Positions 34,301 to 46,396 of a stretch of 64,000 nucleotides of DNA are shown here, piece after piece. Both the position numbers and the translations under genes were made by a program. The first letter of the stretch is position 1. Each line of letters begins with the position of its first letter. The DNA lies in assembly GCA_014843695.1 (NCBI GenBank), contig CM026395.1, positions 53,282,496 to 53,346,495 of the forward strand. The letters are read 5' to 3'. The stretch comes from Archivesica marissinica (lineage: Eukaryota; Mollusca; Bivalvia; Venerida; Vesicomyidae). The notes beneath the pieces were generated by a model. The model did no database searches. It was not told the origin of the DNA and saw nothing but the letters and a program-made list of their open reading frames with translations.

Positions 34301-34760
34301 GTTTACTCACAGAGTGATAGACACCTGGAATTCCCTACCAGACAGTGTTATAAGTGCAAAGTCAGTACCTTCTTTTGAGAGACGTCTAGACAAATTTTGG
34401 AAAAATCAAGACATATTGTATAATTATAATGAGCAAATCGCAACCGGACGCGCCAGTACAAGAAGAGCTGGAGTCAGAGGCTGAGGACAGCCTTCTTCCA
34501 GAAGTCGACTTATGATAACTTATGAGGACCACTAGCCTTGTGGGGGTTCAGGTTATTGAGAAGTTTCTCTATGCCAGTTGAGCTTACTGTGATCTCATTC
34601 ATGTTTGGCGTGGATTGACCATTCAGGTTTCCATATGTGTCCTGAATTTTCATTTTACAAATGGAGGTAAGTCTTAGTGGGGATTTGGAGCTGAAGACAG
34701 ACTGAAACTGTTTGTTCAGTGCTGTGGCTTTAGCAGCTTCTTCATGATGGAATTTGTCCG
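31322..34760 (-). pseudogene. Non-LTR retrotransposon B (reverse transcriptase), broken and interrupted
   Basis: The N-terminal linker (NLNPHKASGP) is read on the minus strand near 34545-34740. It continues after the insertion at 32578 (LIKPIILKTLSKEL, NYRPISLTCVLCKVLE), then in another frame at 32314-31322 (LLDFSKAFDKVNH, SSGVPQGSVLGPLLF, FTDDTAVYLSL, C-terminal VQRRAASWI). The catalytic YADD box reads FTDD. A frameshift lies near 32330. It is a jockey/CR1-group-like LINE; the exact clade is not decided. Confidence 0.85.
32585..34524 (+). mobile_element. Non-LTR retrotransposon A inserted in LINE B with 5' inversion
   Basis: The right part (about 34018-34484) is sense on plus and encodes the C-terminus (IENVQRRATKLVPGLSELSY ... 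TWNSLPDSVISAKSVPSFER). The left part (32585-34018) is on minus and encodes the RT core (AYCDFMKAFDKVSHRRLL, SGIPQGSVLGPM, LYADDTNIF), ending at LEYANLVWN. That is exactly where the C-terminal part should start. AGGACC flanks the whole insertion at 32579-32584 and 34525-34530. A frameshift lies near 33500. Confidence 0.88.
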
Positions 34761-35060
34761 TAATTTATACCTAGCCCGTTTAGCGACCTCCCGTAAAACA
34801 TACTTCAATGTGAGAAATTGTGTAGACTTCTTGTCAATAATCCGTGCGGTGTGAAATTTTACCAAAACGTTCATGAACAGATTGAAATTGTAAATAATTA
34901 ACTGCATACAATTTACATACTACCTGTAAAAACGACAACCGAAAATGAGCAGGACAGGAAATTGACAAATTGACACGGTTATTTTTTTGTTTATTACAGA
35001 ACATTGATAATACAAGGTGACATGAATCTCCAGAACAGTACATAACCTTCAAAACACTTA

Positions 35061-36329
35061 ATGGAAGTTATTTTGGCAGTTGTACGACCCAAGCAAAATG
35101 TCTCGAGTCAAGATTACAAGGCCAAATTTTATGACATTTTGTTGTTGGATCACAAAAATTCAGAGAGACATGGAAAACAAAGCCCCACAAAATATTTTCC
35201 TTCATTTCATTTGACAATAGAAATAGAACCGAGAGAACTTATTCTGTCACATTTGTATTCCTTGACCGGAGGCGATCATGGTGGAATCAAGGGAGAACGG
35301 GCACTCATTGTCAAGGAGGGGCAGCGTGCGTCGATGTCGAGGTATACGTTGTATTGCATTCCTACAAATTCGCGGGATAAGTTGAACAGTTCATTTGTTG
35401 ACAAATCGCCAAACAGTCCAGGATTTTATTCTCTAGAAAATGTCATCCATTTGCTGAACGTGTCAACAACGAGTTTTCCACCATCAACAAGGTCTTCTGT
35501 TCTACAAATTGAAAACTGGCTCCGAGATAAGCATACAAAGCCTGGTGCCCTGGAGTTAATGTTCCACTCTAGGGCAGATTTTCGAGTCATTTTCAGCATC
35601 ATTAATCCAGCCTTTCTTCCAATAAGTATGGGTCTTTCAGACAACAATACATCAGCTACGTCCACAATATATTTGAGATCAATGATGAGCGATTTTCCAG
35701 AGGTAATACGAATAGCAGCTAACGAATATTCTGCAAAGATGACGGCAATTGAAAAATGTACAACGGTTGTGATAAATCCATTATTTGGGTCCGTACTTGT
35801 TGCTAGAAGCCGAACAATTCCTACAGTGCCTTGTCCTCCACCTGACTACATCGAGTCTGGTACAACATCTAGAAAGAGTAGTTTAAATAGTTCTATTGAT
35901 CCAGACAGCTACTCGTTGGAAGAACGAGAACTCTACCCTATACATATATATGCGGCTAAAGGGGATGTGTTAAAAGTTCAAGACTGTATTTCTAGGAGTT
36001 ACTCGCCCTCAAAAAGAGATCCTTATGGTTGGTCACCGATTCATTTTGCAGCCTGGTTCGGGCACCAGGATGTTGTGCAGATGTTGTTGCTGGCAGGGTG
36101 CTCACCAAATGTTCTCAACTCTGATGATCGCACCCCACTTCATCTTAGTGCAATCAAAGGATTTCCTGGCGTTGTGAGTGTTCTACTTAATCACCCGGAA
36201 CTTGACATTAATCTTGTCGACAAGAAAGGAAGAACAGCGCTAGAGATGTGTGAACAGCAATTAAATTGGGAACACATACAGGTAGCAAAACGCTTGGAAG
36301 TGGCTGCTAGGCAACCTAGACAAATACAG
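35061..36329 (+). CDS. KRIT1: KRIT1 exon 1: Nudix-like, NPxF motifs, ankyrin repeats
   Basis: It has 423 codons and ends ATACAG|GTGAGG in phase 0. A single exon carries the Nudix-like domain, the linker with NPAF and NPLF, and the ankyrin repeats. In vertebrates this region is split by many introns, so intron loss or a retroposed history is possible. Reading past the donor gives a short, non-homologous tail (VRVYFFF), so splicing here is needed. Confidence 0.94.
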
Positions 36330-37977
36330 GTGAGGGTTTACTTCTTCTTCTGAAAAAGTACTGACACAAATCTGGTGTTTACTCGTACCGGTGCAATGGC
36401 GATGCAATAAAGTCTATGTACATGTGGTTTATCTATGGAACATTAAAAATGTCCAGTAGAAATTTATCGGAGGTTGACTCAGACTGACTTCTCTTCTGTC
36501 TTGAAAATGTCGATGGTAGGTCAGGTTACGACTGTCTTCGGAAGGCTGTTCCCAATTCTGATGCCTCTAACATGTCCTCTAACTGATGTGATTAGTGTGT
36601 GGTGGGAACATCTACCAGTTCATTGCGCAATTTTTCTTTCTTTAGTTTTCCAAACCATATGCAATGAGGTACCTGTTGTTTAGACTACTAAATCCATTGT
36701 AGTTTATAATAATTTATTTTAGCTCGATTGCGAAACAAGTTCTTACAACTTGCGGTATATTAATCACTCTCGAGACCTCATTCCTGATAGAATCCATCGC
36801 CATGAGGGAGAGAGAAGCGGCAATGTGGAATTTAAATGCCTTGCCTAAGGACACAATCATAACGACTCCAGCAGGGCTCGAACTCCGGACCTTTCGCATC
36901 TGAAGCGTTGCCCATTGTAATACATCATTACTTGCATGTAGGTAATTGATACATAATTATTTATAAATCATTAGTATCTGTTTGTAGGTTTTGATGGTGG
37001 ATGGGACAAGCAAAAGTCTGAGCTTGATTGATGGTGCTAACACAAGCGTGCAACAGTTGAATCAACAGATGCTCCGAGAATTCAACATGCCTGAAATACC
37101 ATATGCAGACATTTTTACTATCTGGATTTGTTCTCCTTGTTTAGAGCTTCAGCTTAAACCTGAACACAAACCATTGGAGCATATGAGTAGTTGGAAACAA
37201 AAGATAGTGAGAGATCTGACAGATGGGAACCCAAAGGAAGAAGAACCGCATCTAAAATGGAGAAGAAATGCTAAAATAAGCTTGATTGTAGAGCGGGGAG
37301 TTGAACATCCAGATGCAGTGAGACTGTTGTTCCATGAAGCAAAACAGAACTATATAAATGCATTTTACCCATGTAAGGAGCAGGATGTACTTATGTTTGC
37401 ATCAATATTGTTGTACCTGAATCACGGAGGCAGTGATCAGCAAGTGGCAAAAGCTTTCGTTCAAAACCACAGGAATTTACAACAGCTGGTACCGCAGCCA
37501 AATTTGAAGTCACGATCTAATTGGGCAAGTCGCGTCTTTCACAGATATCGGGAACTCTGCAACAAAGACCCACCGTCAAGACCACAGTTGCTACAAATAG
37601 ACTTCCTGAATAACTGTCGAAATTTGACTGTTTACGGCTCGGCATTCTTCACTGGTGATCTTCAGACAGGTAACTCGCGGCAACAAGGCAAGTGTTTTAT
37701 CGCCGTAAATGATGTAGGTATACATATTATAAACTTTCAGTCTCGCGTGATGCTTCATAGTTACAAATATTCCGAGATAAATTGGCTGCTTCCAAATGAA
37801 TATGGCATGTTGGAATTGAACGTTGTAAGGAATGAGTCGAGGCAGGGAGATCGGCATGCACCACGCAGTACGCTCAGACTCCGAAGCAAGCAAGCAGGAA
37901 CGATCAACCATCTCATGAAGAAATTGTCCCGTATAACTTACGGGATCATGTCCACAAGAACACTAAATGTTGATTAG
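35061..37977 (+). CDS. KRIT1: KRIT1 (CCM1) homologue, complete, two coding exons
   Basis: KRIT1 is a scaffold that binds RAP1 at cell junctions and interacts with ICAP1, HEG1 and CCM2; human loss causes cerebral cavernous malformation. Exon 1 is 35061-36329 and exon 2 is 36988-37977, joined in phase 0, for about 752 residues (human about 736). The N-terminal Nudix-like region starts with LAVVRPK. An NPAF motif lies at residues 182-185 and NPLF at 239-242. Ankyrin repeats span roughly residues 290-410 (GWSPIHFAAWFGH, TPLHLSAIKG). The FERM region follows from residue 424, with FTIWICSPCLELQLKPEHK near residues 466-484 and the F3 lobe at the C-terminus. The third NPxF found in vertebrates is not visible. 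An in-frame TAA at 35043 precedes this ATG, supporting the start. Confidence 0.95.
36330..36987 (+). other. KRIT1 intron containing a SINE
   Basis: This is a 658-nt GT..AG intron, phase 0. Most of its second half is a minus-strand copy of SINE family B (36706-36905). I see no other structure. Confidence 0.85.
36988..37977 (+). CDS. KRIT1: KRIT1 exon 2: FERM domain and stop
   Basis: It has 329 codons plus TAG. The acceptor is gtttgtag, and the first codons (V-L-M-V-D-G-T) continue the FERM F1 strand. Conserved stretches include FTIWICS, LELQLKPEHKPLEHM, YGSAFFTGDLQTG and the F3 strand SYKYSEINWLLPNEYGMLEL. It ends in TRTLNVD. No array touches either border of this gene's intron. Confidence 0.94.
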   Translation, partial: VLMVDGTSKSLSLIDGANTSVQQLNQQMLREFNMPEIPYADIFTIWICSPCLELQLKPEHKPLEHMSSWKQKIVRDLTDGNPKEEEPHLKWRRNAKISLIVERGVEHPDAVRLLFHEAKQNYINAFYPCKEQDVLMFASILLYLNHGGSDQQVAKAFVQNHRNLQQLVPQPNLKSRSNWASRVFHRYRELCNKDPPSRPQLLQIDFLNNCRNLTVYGSAFFTGDLQTGNSRQQGKCFIAVNDVGIHIINFQSRVMLHSYKYSEINWLLPNEYGMLELNVVRNESRQGDRHAPRSTLRLRSKQAGTINHLMKKLSRITYGIMSTRTLNVD

Positions 37978-38912
37978 TTGCTTCCAAGATGGAGTTGGGG
38001 GGCATTATATCGTTTTTATTTTTGTGCTAAAACAAGAAAATTCAAACTTTAGAATTTTGTTAGAACACAGACCTATTAAGATCCTCTTGTTACGTCTTGT
38101 ACAATGGCCAGGGATGCAGGGTACGTCCGAGTTGACCGGTATCTATCGATGCAATTGGCTGCTGTCTGTAGCGGTGATGAAAATCATGCGAACTAGTCAC
38201 AAGTGCTATATTTATTAATCACTGCAGCTGCACATTTGGGAAGGGCTCTCCATCGTTATGTAGTCAATAATATCCGCTCTATAAAGCCTCTATTAAATGT
38301 TTTTACGGAAGTATTTCAGCTAAAGTTTGTGTGTAGAATGTATGGGTGAAGACAACATCTGTCAATGCTTGTGAGGGCACTAGGGGCCTCCGTGTCCGAG
38401 TGGCTAAGGTCATTGACTTCAAATCATTTGACCCTCGCTGCTGTAGGTTCGGATCCCACTGGGGTGTGTAATTATGGTGTAATTATATCACTTGATGCAA
38501 CGGTTTCACGGAAAACACCAAAAACTTGCGGCATTTGATCAGAAATCAGTTATGAACTTTGGTTTTACTGCGTAAACCAATCTTATTCTTATACATTTGG
38601 CAGCCATTTTGTGTATAAGTACATTTTTACACACAACAACATCAATACCCAACATGAAATTCAAATAATCGAACTTTTTAAATGACCACGACACCTTTTA
38701 CAATATCTATAATGAAGCAATGCTAGCAACCTGTCGTACTTGTAAAACGCATATTGTTGCGAATGTTTGTTTATAATCGTTGTTACTCTTATTTTGAAAG
38801 CACAGTACCATAAAATACAAATACGGATATGTTATGAATTTATCCGATAAGTATCGGCGATAACAGGTGCACTTTGTACTTTAAATTGGCAGTGAAGTAC
38901 TGAGGTTAACAG
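37978..38912. other. KRIT1 3' flank with a tRNA-like SINE head
   Basis: At 38388-38475 GTGTCCGAGTGGCTAAGG and GGTTCGGATCCCAC form a class-II tRNA-like head. No clear AATAAA signal close to the KRIT1 stop was seen. Confidence 0.55.
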
Positions 38913-39947
38913 TAGGGGTGTCACGATATCAGTAACTCATCGCGATATATTATATCAAATAATCTCGATATTTATCACGATATATTGCCTTATATATCTT
39001 CATGCATTTGTCTTTTATATTTTTTCTATTAAGAGTATTTTAATAAGATGACATGGATTATTTTACACACATTTTAAGACACTCTCATTCAACAGTATTT
39101 ATTAACTAGTAAAACAACAACACATTGATTAAAATAACAACTTAAATCAACTAGAAGATGCTTTCAGAGAACTGTGAATATTTACATAAGCACCGGTTGA
39201 AGCGATTGAGTCGTGTATAAAAGCCGGATCCTGTCCTGGAGTAATCACGGACCTACACATGTATGTGCAGTATAAGTCTATGGCGTAGTTAAAAAATATG
39301 GTTGTCGACAGTCGTATACTATTTTACCTGATATTCATTATAATGCATGTAATCTTTTTCTTGGCGATAGTTATGTTGTAAAATATTCGGGGCAAAAACA
39401 TGTTTTTATAGTGAAGTCATGAAAAACCGATGCCATCGCCCATGACCCGGCTTTTAAACATCGACCACATAAAACGCCTAGACGACACCAGATTAAAAAT
39501 GAAAATATTGAGCTTTGTTCAACTTAAATTAGAAATTGTGAAATTAAAAGGAATAATCCCCCGAATATAACTGCGGAATTTATTTGGATATTATTAACCC
39601 ATTCAACACCAAGTAACTGACATGGACTGGTCCATGATATTTTTAGACCAATAAATTAATAACAAAATTACATTTGGATCAGTTCATTTATCAAAATGGG
39701 TAAAAAAAATTCTAAAAATAGTTATATTACTTGAAAAAAGTGCAGATCCTGATGAGACGGCTCATCATGAGCCGGCTCATCTGGATCTACACTTTTTTGT
39801 AAGCCAATTTAGAGGTCTGTGGTGTTGAAAGGGTTAAGAACTCAACACAGTTCTCGGTAGATAAATACCGGTATTCAATTTTAATATCGCGATATTTTAT
39901 CGCGGATCTTAATATTGCAATATATACCAGTATACCGCAACACCCGA
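38913..39947. mobile_element. hAT-like element, 1035 bp, carrying a nested MITE
   Basis: The termini TAGGGGTGTCACGATATC and, in reverse complement, TCGGGTGTTGCGGTATAC are related. The flanks gttaacag (38905-38912) and gttatcag (39948-39955) look like an 8-bp duplication with one change. The inner edges are rich in cgatatat. MITE 2 (39598-39833, TTAA flanks) is inserted within it. Confidence 0.75.
39598..39833. mobile_element. piggyBac-like MITE 2
   Basis: TTAA lies on both sides (39594-39597, 39834-39837). Termini are CCCATTCAACACCA and the reverse of tggtgttgaaaggg. Internal gagccggctcatctggatct matches the other copies. Confidence 0.88.
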
Positions 39948-39955
39948 GTTATCAG

Positions 39956-40837
39956 CTGCCATGTTAGTAGATCTCTGTTTTATATTAGACTTTCATAGAT
40001 ATTTATCACATAAATTTGTTTGTATTCAGTGTAACACAGCCATTACCTATTTTCTTATATCAACACGCGTGTAAAAACCATGCAAGGATTCTGATTGGTC
40101 GTGGCATGATAGCTTGCATCATATATTTGCCACATACATGTAGTAAGTAGTTCATGATTTATTTGTTGAAAATCAACTGCTTAGATCAATAAAATGCTTA
40201 ATATGCACTAGCGGTATACAGTGATTAAAAATAGTGTGTCGATTATTTGCGTGAAGTTTTTTCATTATCAGGAACTATTTAATGTAATTAGGCAAAAAAA
40301 TATACTGGCAAACAGAAGCGTTTTTTCGTCTTCGAATTTATGGTTCTTACTTTCCCACGGCCTGTGAAAATAGTCAAAAACACTGATAAGAACTTATCTT
40401 GGCAGCCATTTTGACTGGCACGTTTTATTAACGGCAATTTAATGATTTTACTAGTAATTCTTTAATTGCAATAACTTTATTAATTTTGGTTTCTTAATAT
40501 AAAATTTGGTATGATTTTAAGGGTATTGAAATGCACTTTTTAAATATTAATTTATTTTTCGACAATGATGTATGGATTATAAATTATAAGAACTTAACTT
40601 GCACCTATTTTTGAAAGTCTATTTTCACAGTTGAAATATTAATATACAGGTAAATTATTATTTATTCGTTATTAATACGAAATGATGATGGGATGAAAAA
40701 TAAATATTTTATGAAGAAAACAAAATTACGCTACTATGTAATATATAGTATATATATATACTATACTATCTGATCAACTTTGCCATTCAAACTGGCAGCC
40801 ACAGTAGGAATGATGACATTACACGGGAACTATGTAT
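39956..40837. other. AT-rich intergenic sequence
   Basis: I see no gene or element here, apart from a short alternating tatatatata run near 40750. Confidence 0.6.
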
Positions 40838-43366
40838 TCTCTACACCCACAATAAGTATCCACACAGTGACACCCAATGAGGACTAATTCTCTACACCCA
40901 CAATAAGTATCCACACGGTGACACCCAATGAGGACTAATTCTCTACACCCACAATAAGTATCCACACGGTGACACCCAATGAGGACTAATTCTCTACACC
41001 CACAATAAGTATCCACACGGTGACACCCAATGAGGACTAATTCTCTACACCCACAATAAGTATCCACACGGTGACACCCAATGAGGACTAATTCTCTACA
41101 CCCACAATAAGTATCCACACGGTGACACCCAATGAGGACTAATTCTCTACACCCACAATAAGTATCCACACGGTGACACCCAATGAGGACTAATTCTCTA
41201 CACCCACAATAAGTATCCACACGGTGACACCCAATGAGGACTAATTCTCTACACCCACAATAAGTATCCACACGGTGACACCCAATGAGGACTAATTCTC
41301 TACACCCACAATAAGTATCCACACGGTGACACCCAATGAGGACTAATTCTCTACACCCACAATAAGTATCCACACGGTGACACCCAATGAGGACTAATTC
41401 TCTACACCCACAATAAGTATCCACACGGTGACACCCAATGAGGACTAATTCTCTACACCCACAATAAGTATCCACACGGTGACACCCAATGAGGACTAAT
41501 TGTCTACACCCACAATAAGTATCCACACGGTGACACCCAATGAGGACTAATTCTCTACACCCACAATAAGTATCCACACGGTGACACCCAATGAGGACTA
41601 ATTCTCTACACCCACAATAAGTATCCACACGGTGACACCCAATGAGGACTAATTCTCTACACCCACAATAAGTATCCACACGGTGACACCCAATGAGGAC
41701 TAATTCTCTACACCCACAATAAGTATCCACACGGTGACACCCAATGAGGACTAATTCTCTACACCCACAATAAGTATCCACACGGTGACACCCAATGAGG
41801 ACTAATTCTCTACACCCACAATAAGTATCCACACGGTGACACCCAATGAGGACTAATTCTCTACACCCACAATAAGTATCCACACGGTGACACCCAATGA
41901 GGACTAATTCTCTACACCCACAATAAGTATCCACACGGTGACACCCAATGAGGACTAATTCTCTACACCCACAATAAGTATCCACACGGTGACACCCAAT
42001 GAGGACTAATTCTCTACACCCACAATAAGTATCCACACGGTGACACCCAATGAGGACTAATTCTCTACACCCACAATAAGTATCCACACGGTGACACCCA
42101 ATGAGGACTAATTCTCTACACCCACAATAAGTATCCACACGGTGACACCCAATGAGGACTAATTCTCTACACCCACAATAAGTATACACACGGTGACACC
42201 CAATGAGGACTAATTCTCTACACCCACAATAAGTATACACACGGTGACACCCAATGAGGACTAATTCTCTACACCCACAATAAGTATCCACACGGTGACA
42301 CCCAATGAGGACTAATTCTCTACACCCACAATAAGTATCCACACGGTGACACCCAATGAGGACTAATTCTCTACACCCACAATAAGTATCCACACGGTGA
42401 CACCCAATGAGGACTAATTCTCTACACCCACAATAAGTATCCACACGGTGACACCCAATGAGGACTAATTCTCTACACCCACAATAAGTATCCACACGGT
42501 GACACCCAATGAGGACTAATTCTCTACACCCACAATAAGTATCCACACGGTGACACCCAATGAGGACTAATTCTCTACACCCACAATAAGTATCCACACG
42601 GTGACACCCAATGAGGACTAATTGTCTACACCCACAATAAGTATCCACACGGTGACACCCAATGAGGACTAATTGTCTACACCCACAATAAGTATCCACA
42701 CGGTGACACCCAATGAGGACTAATTGTCTACACCCACAATAAGTATCCACACGGTGACACCCAATGAGGACTAATTCTCTACACCCACAATAAGTATCCA
42801 CACGGTGACACCCAATGAGGACTAATTCTCTACACCCACAATAAGTATCCACACGGTGACACCCAATGAGGACTAATTCTCTACACCCACAATAAGTATC
42901 CACACGGTGACACCCAATGAGGACTAATTCTCTACACCCACAATAAGTATCCACACGGTGACACCCAATGAGGACTAATTCTCTACACCCACAATAAGTA
43001 TCCACACGGTGACACCCAATGAGGACTAATTCTCTACACCCACAATAAGTATCCACACGGTGACACCCAATGAGGACTAATTCTCTACACCCACAATAAG
43101 TATCCACACGGTGACACCCAATGAGGACTAATTCTCTACACCCACAATAAGTATCCACACGGTGACACCCAATGAGGACTAATTCTCTACACCCACAATA
43201 AGTATCCACACGGTGACACCCAATGAGGACTAATTCTCTACACCCACAATAAGTATCCACACGGTGACACCCAATGAGGACTAATTCTCTACACCCACAA
43301 TAAGTATCCACACGGTGACACCCAATGAGGACTAATTCTCTACACCCACAATAAGTATCCACCCCC
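40838..43366. repeat. 51-bp satellite, about 49 near-identical copies
   Basis: The unit contains ctacacccacaataagtat then ccacacggtgacacccaatg and aggactaattct. Divergence is minimal: a ctc/gtc change near 41502 and in three consecutive units at 42623-42730, and tcc/tac in two consecutive units at 42184 and 42235. The minus strand is open for 849 codons, encoding a 17-residue Cys-rich repeat (YCGCRELVLIGCH), but no ATG exists in that frame. Confidence 0.97.
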
Positions 43367-43369
43367 AAT

Positions 43370-43798
43370 AATGAACCTGCACTTTTGCCAAAATTAGTCA
43401 GATTTCAGAAATTATTATTTTCCAAAAATGTCAAAGGTATTGCTTTGACACTTTGCATTCACATCTATGTACACATTCTGAACACCAACACCTAGTCCCC
43501 ACCCTACCACTAACCTTCAACTTGAAATTTGACGATTTATTGTAAATCATTGTAAAGAACAAAAAAAAACATTTTTTTATTTCAGATGTTATCTTATTTT
43601 GACTCGTATAAGTTAAATCTGTTTTCGTTCAGCACCCTACGTGACCATGTTTCTCTGTAACGAATCATAACATCACTTTTAGCATGTTTTATTAACATTG
43701 CGGACATAATAAACGGGGGCACTCGCATACAATGCAATTTTGATTTTTGAACAGGAGCATATTTTTAAAGTATTTTGTTTGGGATACGTTTACCCATC
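43370..43798. other. Unrecognised spacer
   Basis: Unique sequence between two arrays, with no gene or RNA seen. Confidence 0.5.
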
Positions 43799-44590
43799 AT
43801 GATTGGGGCGATGCCTCCTGAAATATATCATTGTATTGATTGGGGCGATGCCTCCTGAAATATATCATTGTATTGATTGGGGCGATGCCTCCTGAAATAT
43901 ATCATTGTATTGATTGGGGCGATGCCTCCTGAAATATATCATTGTATTCGATTGGGGCGATGCCTCCTGAAATATATCATTGTATTGATTGGGGCGATGC
44001 CTCCTGAAATATATCATTGTATTGATTGGGGCGATGCCTCCTGAAATATATCATTGTATTGATTGGGGCGATGCCTCCTGAAATATATCATTGTATTCGA
44101 TTGGGGCGATGCCTCCTGAAATATATCATTGTATTGATTGGGGCGATGCCTCCTGAAATATATCATTGTATTCGATTGGGGCGATGCCTCCTGAAATATA
44201 TCATTGTATTGATTGGGGCGATGCCTCCTGAAATATATCATTGTATTCGATTGGGGCGATGCCTCCTGAAATATATCATTGTATTGATTGGGGCGATGCC
44301 TCCTGAAATATATCATTGTATTCGATTGGGGCGATGCCTCCTGAAATATATCATTGTATTGATTGGGGCGATGCCTCCTGAAATATATCATTGTATTGAT
44401 TGGGGCGATGCCTCCTGAAATATATCATTGTATTCGATTGGGGCGATGCCTCCTGAAATATATCATTGTATTGATTGGGGCGATGCCTCCTGAAATATAT
44501 CATTGTATTCCATTGGGGCGATGCCTCCTGAAATATATCATTGTATTCGATTGGGGCGATGCCTCCTGAAATATATCATTGTATTGATTG
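43799..44590. repeat. 37/38-bp minisatellite, about 21 copies, SINE-seeded
   Basis: The unit is gattggggcgatgcctcctg then aaatatatcattgtatt, with an extra c in some copies (ttcgatt). gcgatgcctcctgaa resembles the family D SINE body (gacgcctcctgaagagat at 61450), and a family D tail follows at 44700. Confidence 0.95.
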
Positions 44591-44699
44591 GGATAGAGGC
44601 ATCCTTGGTACGTTTGCATACCCAGTGTATAGTCCAAATATTTAGACATTTTACTATCCAGGCATTTTTCAAAATAATAGAAAAGAAATATTTATGTAG

Positions 44700-45032
44700 A
44701 GGTCTTATTTATAGGACTAGCCCGGTGTATAGCACCGATATGAGACTTCGGTCTATAGTCCCATCTGAAAGACTGTTAATTGTATTAGGGTCAGACAGGG
44801 GATCGAACCTGCGATCCCTGGATTACCAGTCCAGCGTGGTACCACTGTACTACAGATCCGTCTGTGAGGAAAACATTAAAAACAGTTTGTTGTTTTAAAG
44901 CAATGGTAGGAAATACTAGGAATATAGCCAAACTGTGTAGGTAGTATCTGTAGAATACCCAGCCTGAGGATTGAACGTGGGTTGCATTGGTGAGAAGCAA
45001 GCATGCTAACCACATTATGCTAATCTGACAGC
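44700..45032 (-). repeat. SINE D followed by SINE A head, minus strand
   Basis: 44700-44860 holds the family D tRNA-like head in reverse (gatcgaacctgcgatccctg). 44950-45032 holds a family A head in reverse (ggattgaacgtgggttgc). Confidence 0.75.
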
Positions 45033-45084
45033 CTCTATAACCAGTTTACTTCTGTGTAGCCACTTGTATTAGAGATATTGGTTC

Positions 45085-45590
45085 AACATAAATCCCACAT
45101 ATAGAGTGGTGGAACCTATGCTCGGCATAAATCCCACATATAGAGTGGTGGAACCTATGCTCGGCATAAATCCCACATATAGAGTGGTGGAACCTATGCT
45201 CGGCATATGGAACCTATGCTCGGCATAAATCCCACATAGAGTGGTGGAACCTATGCTCGGCATAACCTATGCTCAGCATAAATCCCACATATAGAGTGGT
45301 GGAACCTATGCTCGGCATATGGAACCTATGCTTGGCATAAATCCCACATGTAGAGTGGTGGAACCTATGCTCGGCATAAATCCCACATATAGAGTGATGG
45401 AACCTATGCTTGGCATAAATCCCACATATAGAGTGGTGGAACCTATGCTCGGCATAAATCCCACATATAGAGTGGTGGAACCTATGCTCGGCATAAATCC
45501 CACATATAGAGTGGTGGAACCTATGCTCGGCATAAATCCCACATATAGAGTGGTGGAACCTATGCTCAGCATAAATCCCACATATAATAA
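45085..45590. repeat. 39-bp minisatellite, about 12 copies
   Basis: Unit atagagtggtggaacctatg then ctcggcataaatcccacat, with two shortened units. Its core gagtggtggaacctatgctc is shared with the left end of the 17-bp satellite and with 46105-46196. Confidence 0.95.
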
Positions 45591-46104
45591 CCAGTATAAA
45601 ATGTTAATTGCACTTGCCGTATATATTATTATTTTCCCAAGTCGTGAAAACAACTTTTCAAAAACTCTTGTTGCTAGTTTTAGCTTCATCGCGTGACCTT
45701 GCTTCTCAATTCAGCTATTGCAATGGTGTCGGGTCGGCACCCGTTTATATGGGGAAATCAAGACTTCAGGGCTCCTATGTATGGCACACTTGTTATTTTT
45801 ATTTATACACCAGAACTTGTTGAATATCTTATTTTGATATAGTAACATCATTAAATAAAAACGCTTATTGGTGTTAATCAGAAATGGTAGAGAAACTATT
45901 TTTCTGGTTAGTTGTAGATTTTTTAAATTTGGATAGGTTTCTAAATTGCTCATACACCGTATCAGTTTCGGTGGAAATATTCTCCCAATGATTTGTTTGT
46001 TTATATTCGTCTGCTGGACCAGTCACGTGACAGTTACATCAGGCTACCGATACACTCAACGGAATGCTATTGAACCATGCTTCAGCGAAATTAGCCTAGA
46101 ACGA

Positions 46105-46196
46105 TAGGAATACGCCGAGCATAGATAGGAATACGCCGAGCATAGATAGGAATACGCCGAGCATAGGAATACGCCGAGCATAGGTTCCACCACTCT
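46105..46196 (-). repeat. Short inverted copy of the 17-bp satellite seed
   Basis: In reverse complement it reads agagtggtggaacctatgct, then four cggcgtattcctat-type units. It joins the 39-bp core and the 17-bp unit in one place. Confidence 0.9.
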
Positions 46197-46396
46197 AATA
46201 ACTTCATTTAATATATATTATCCGAAAATGGATTTTAATAATTCTTTAATCTGTGTAAATTTACAATATTTAATCTTACAGATTTATGACTAATTCTTAG
46301 ATTGGTTCTTCCATTAATTTACATACAGGCAGGAACCTAGAGTCAATCAGCGTAGGAGAATTCACTATTTTCTATCAGATTTATAAATTACTGTTG

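Noticed and set aside
40838..43366. CRISPR array
   Set aside because: The whole 51-bp unit is conserved with no variable spacers, and the context is eukaryotic. The same applies to the other arrays.
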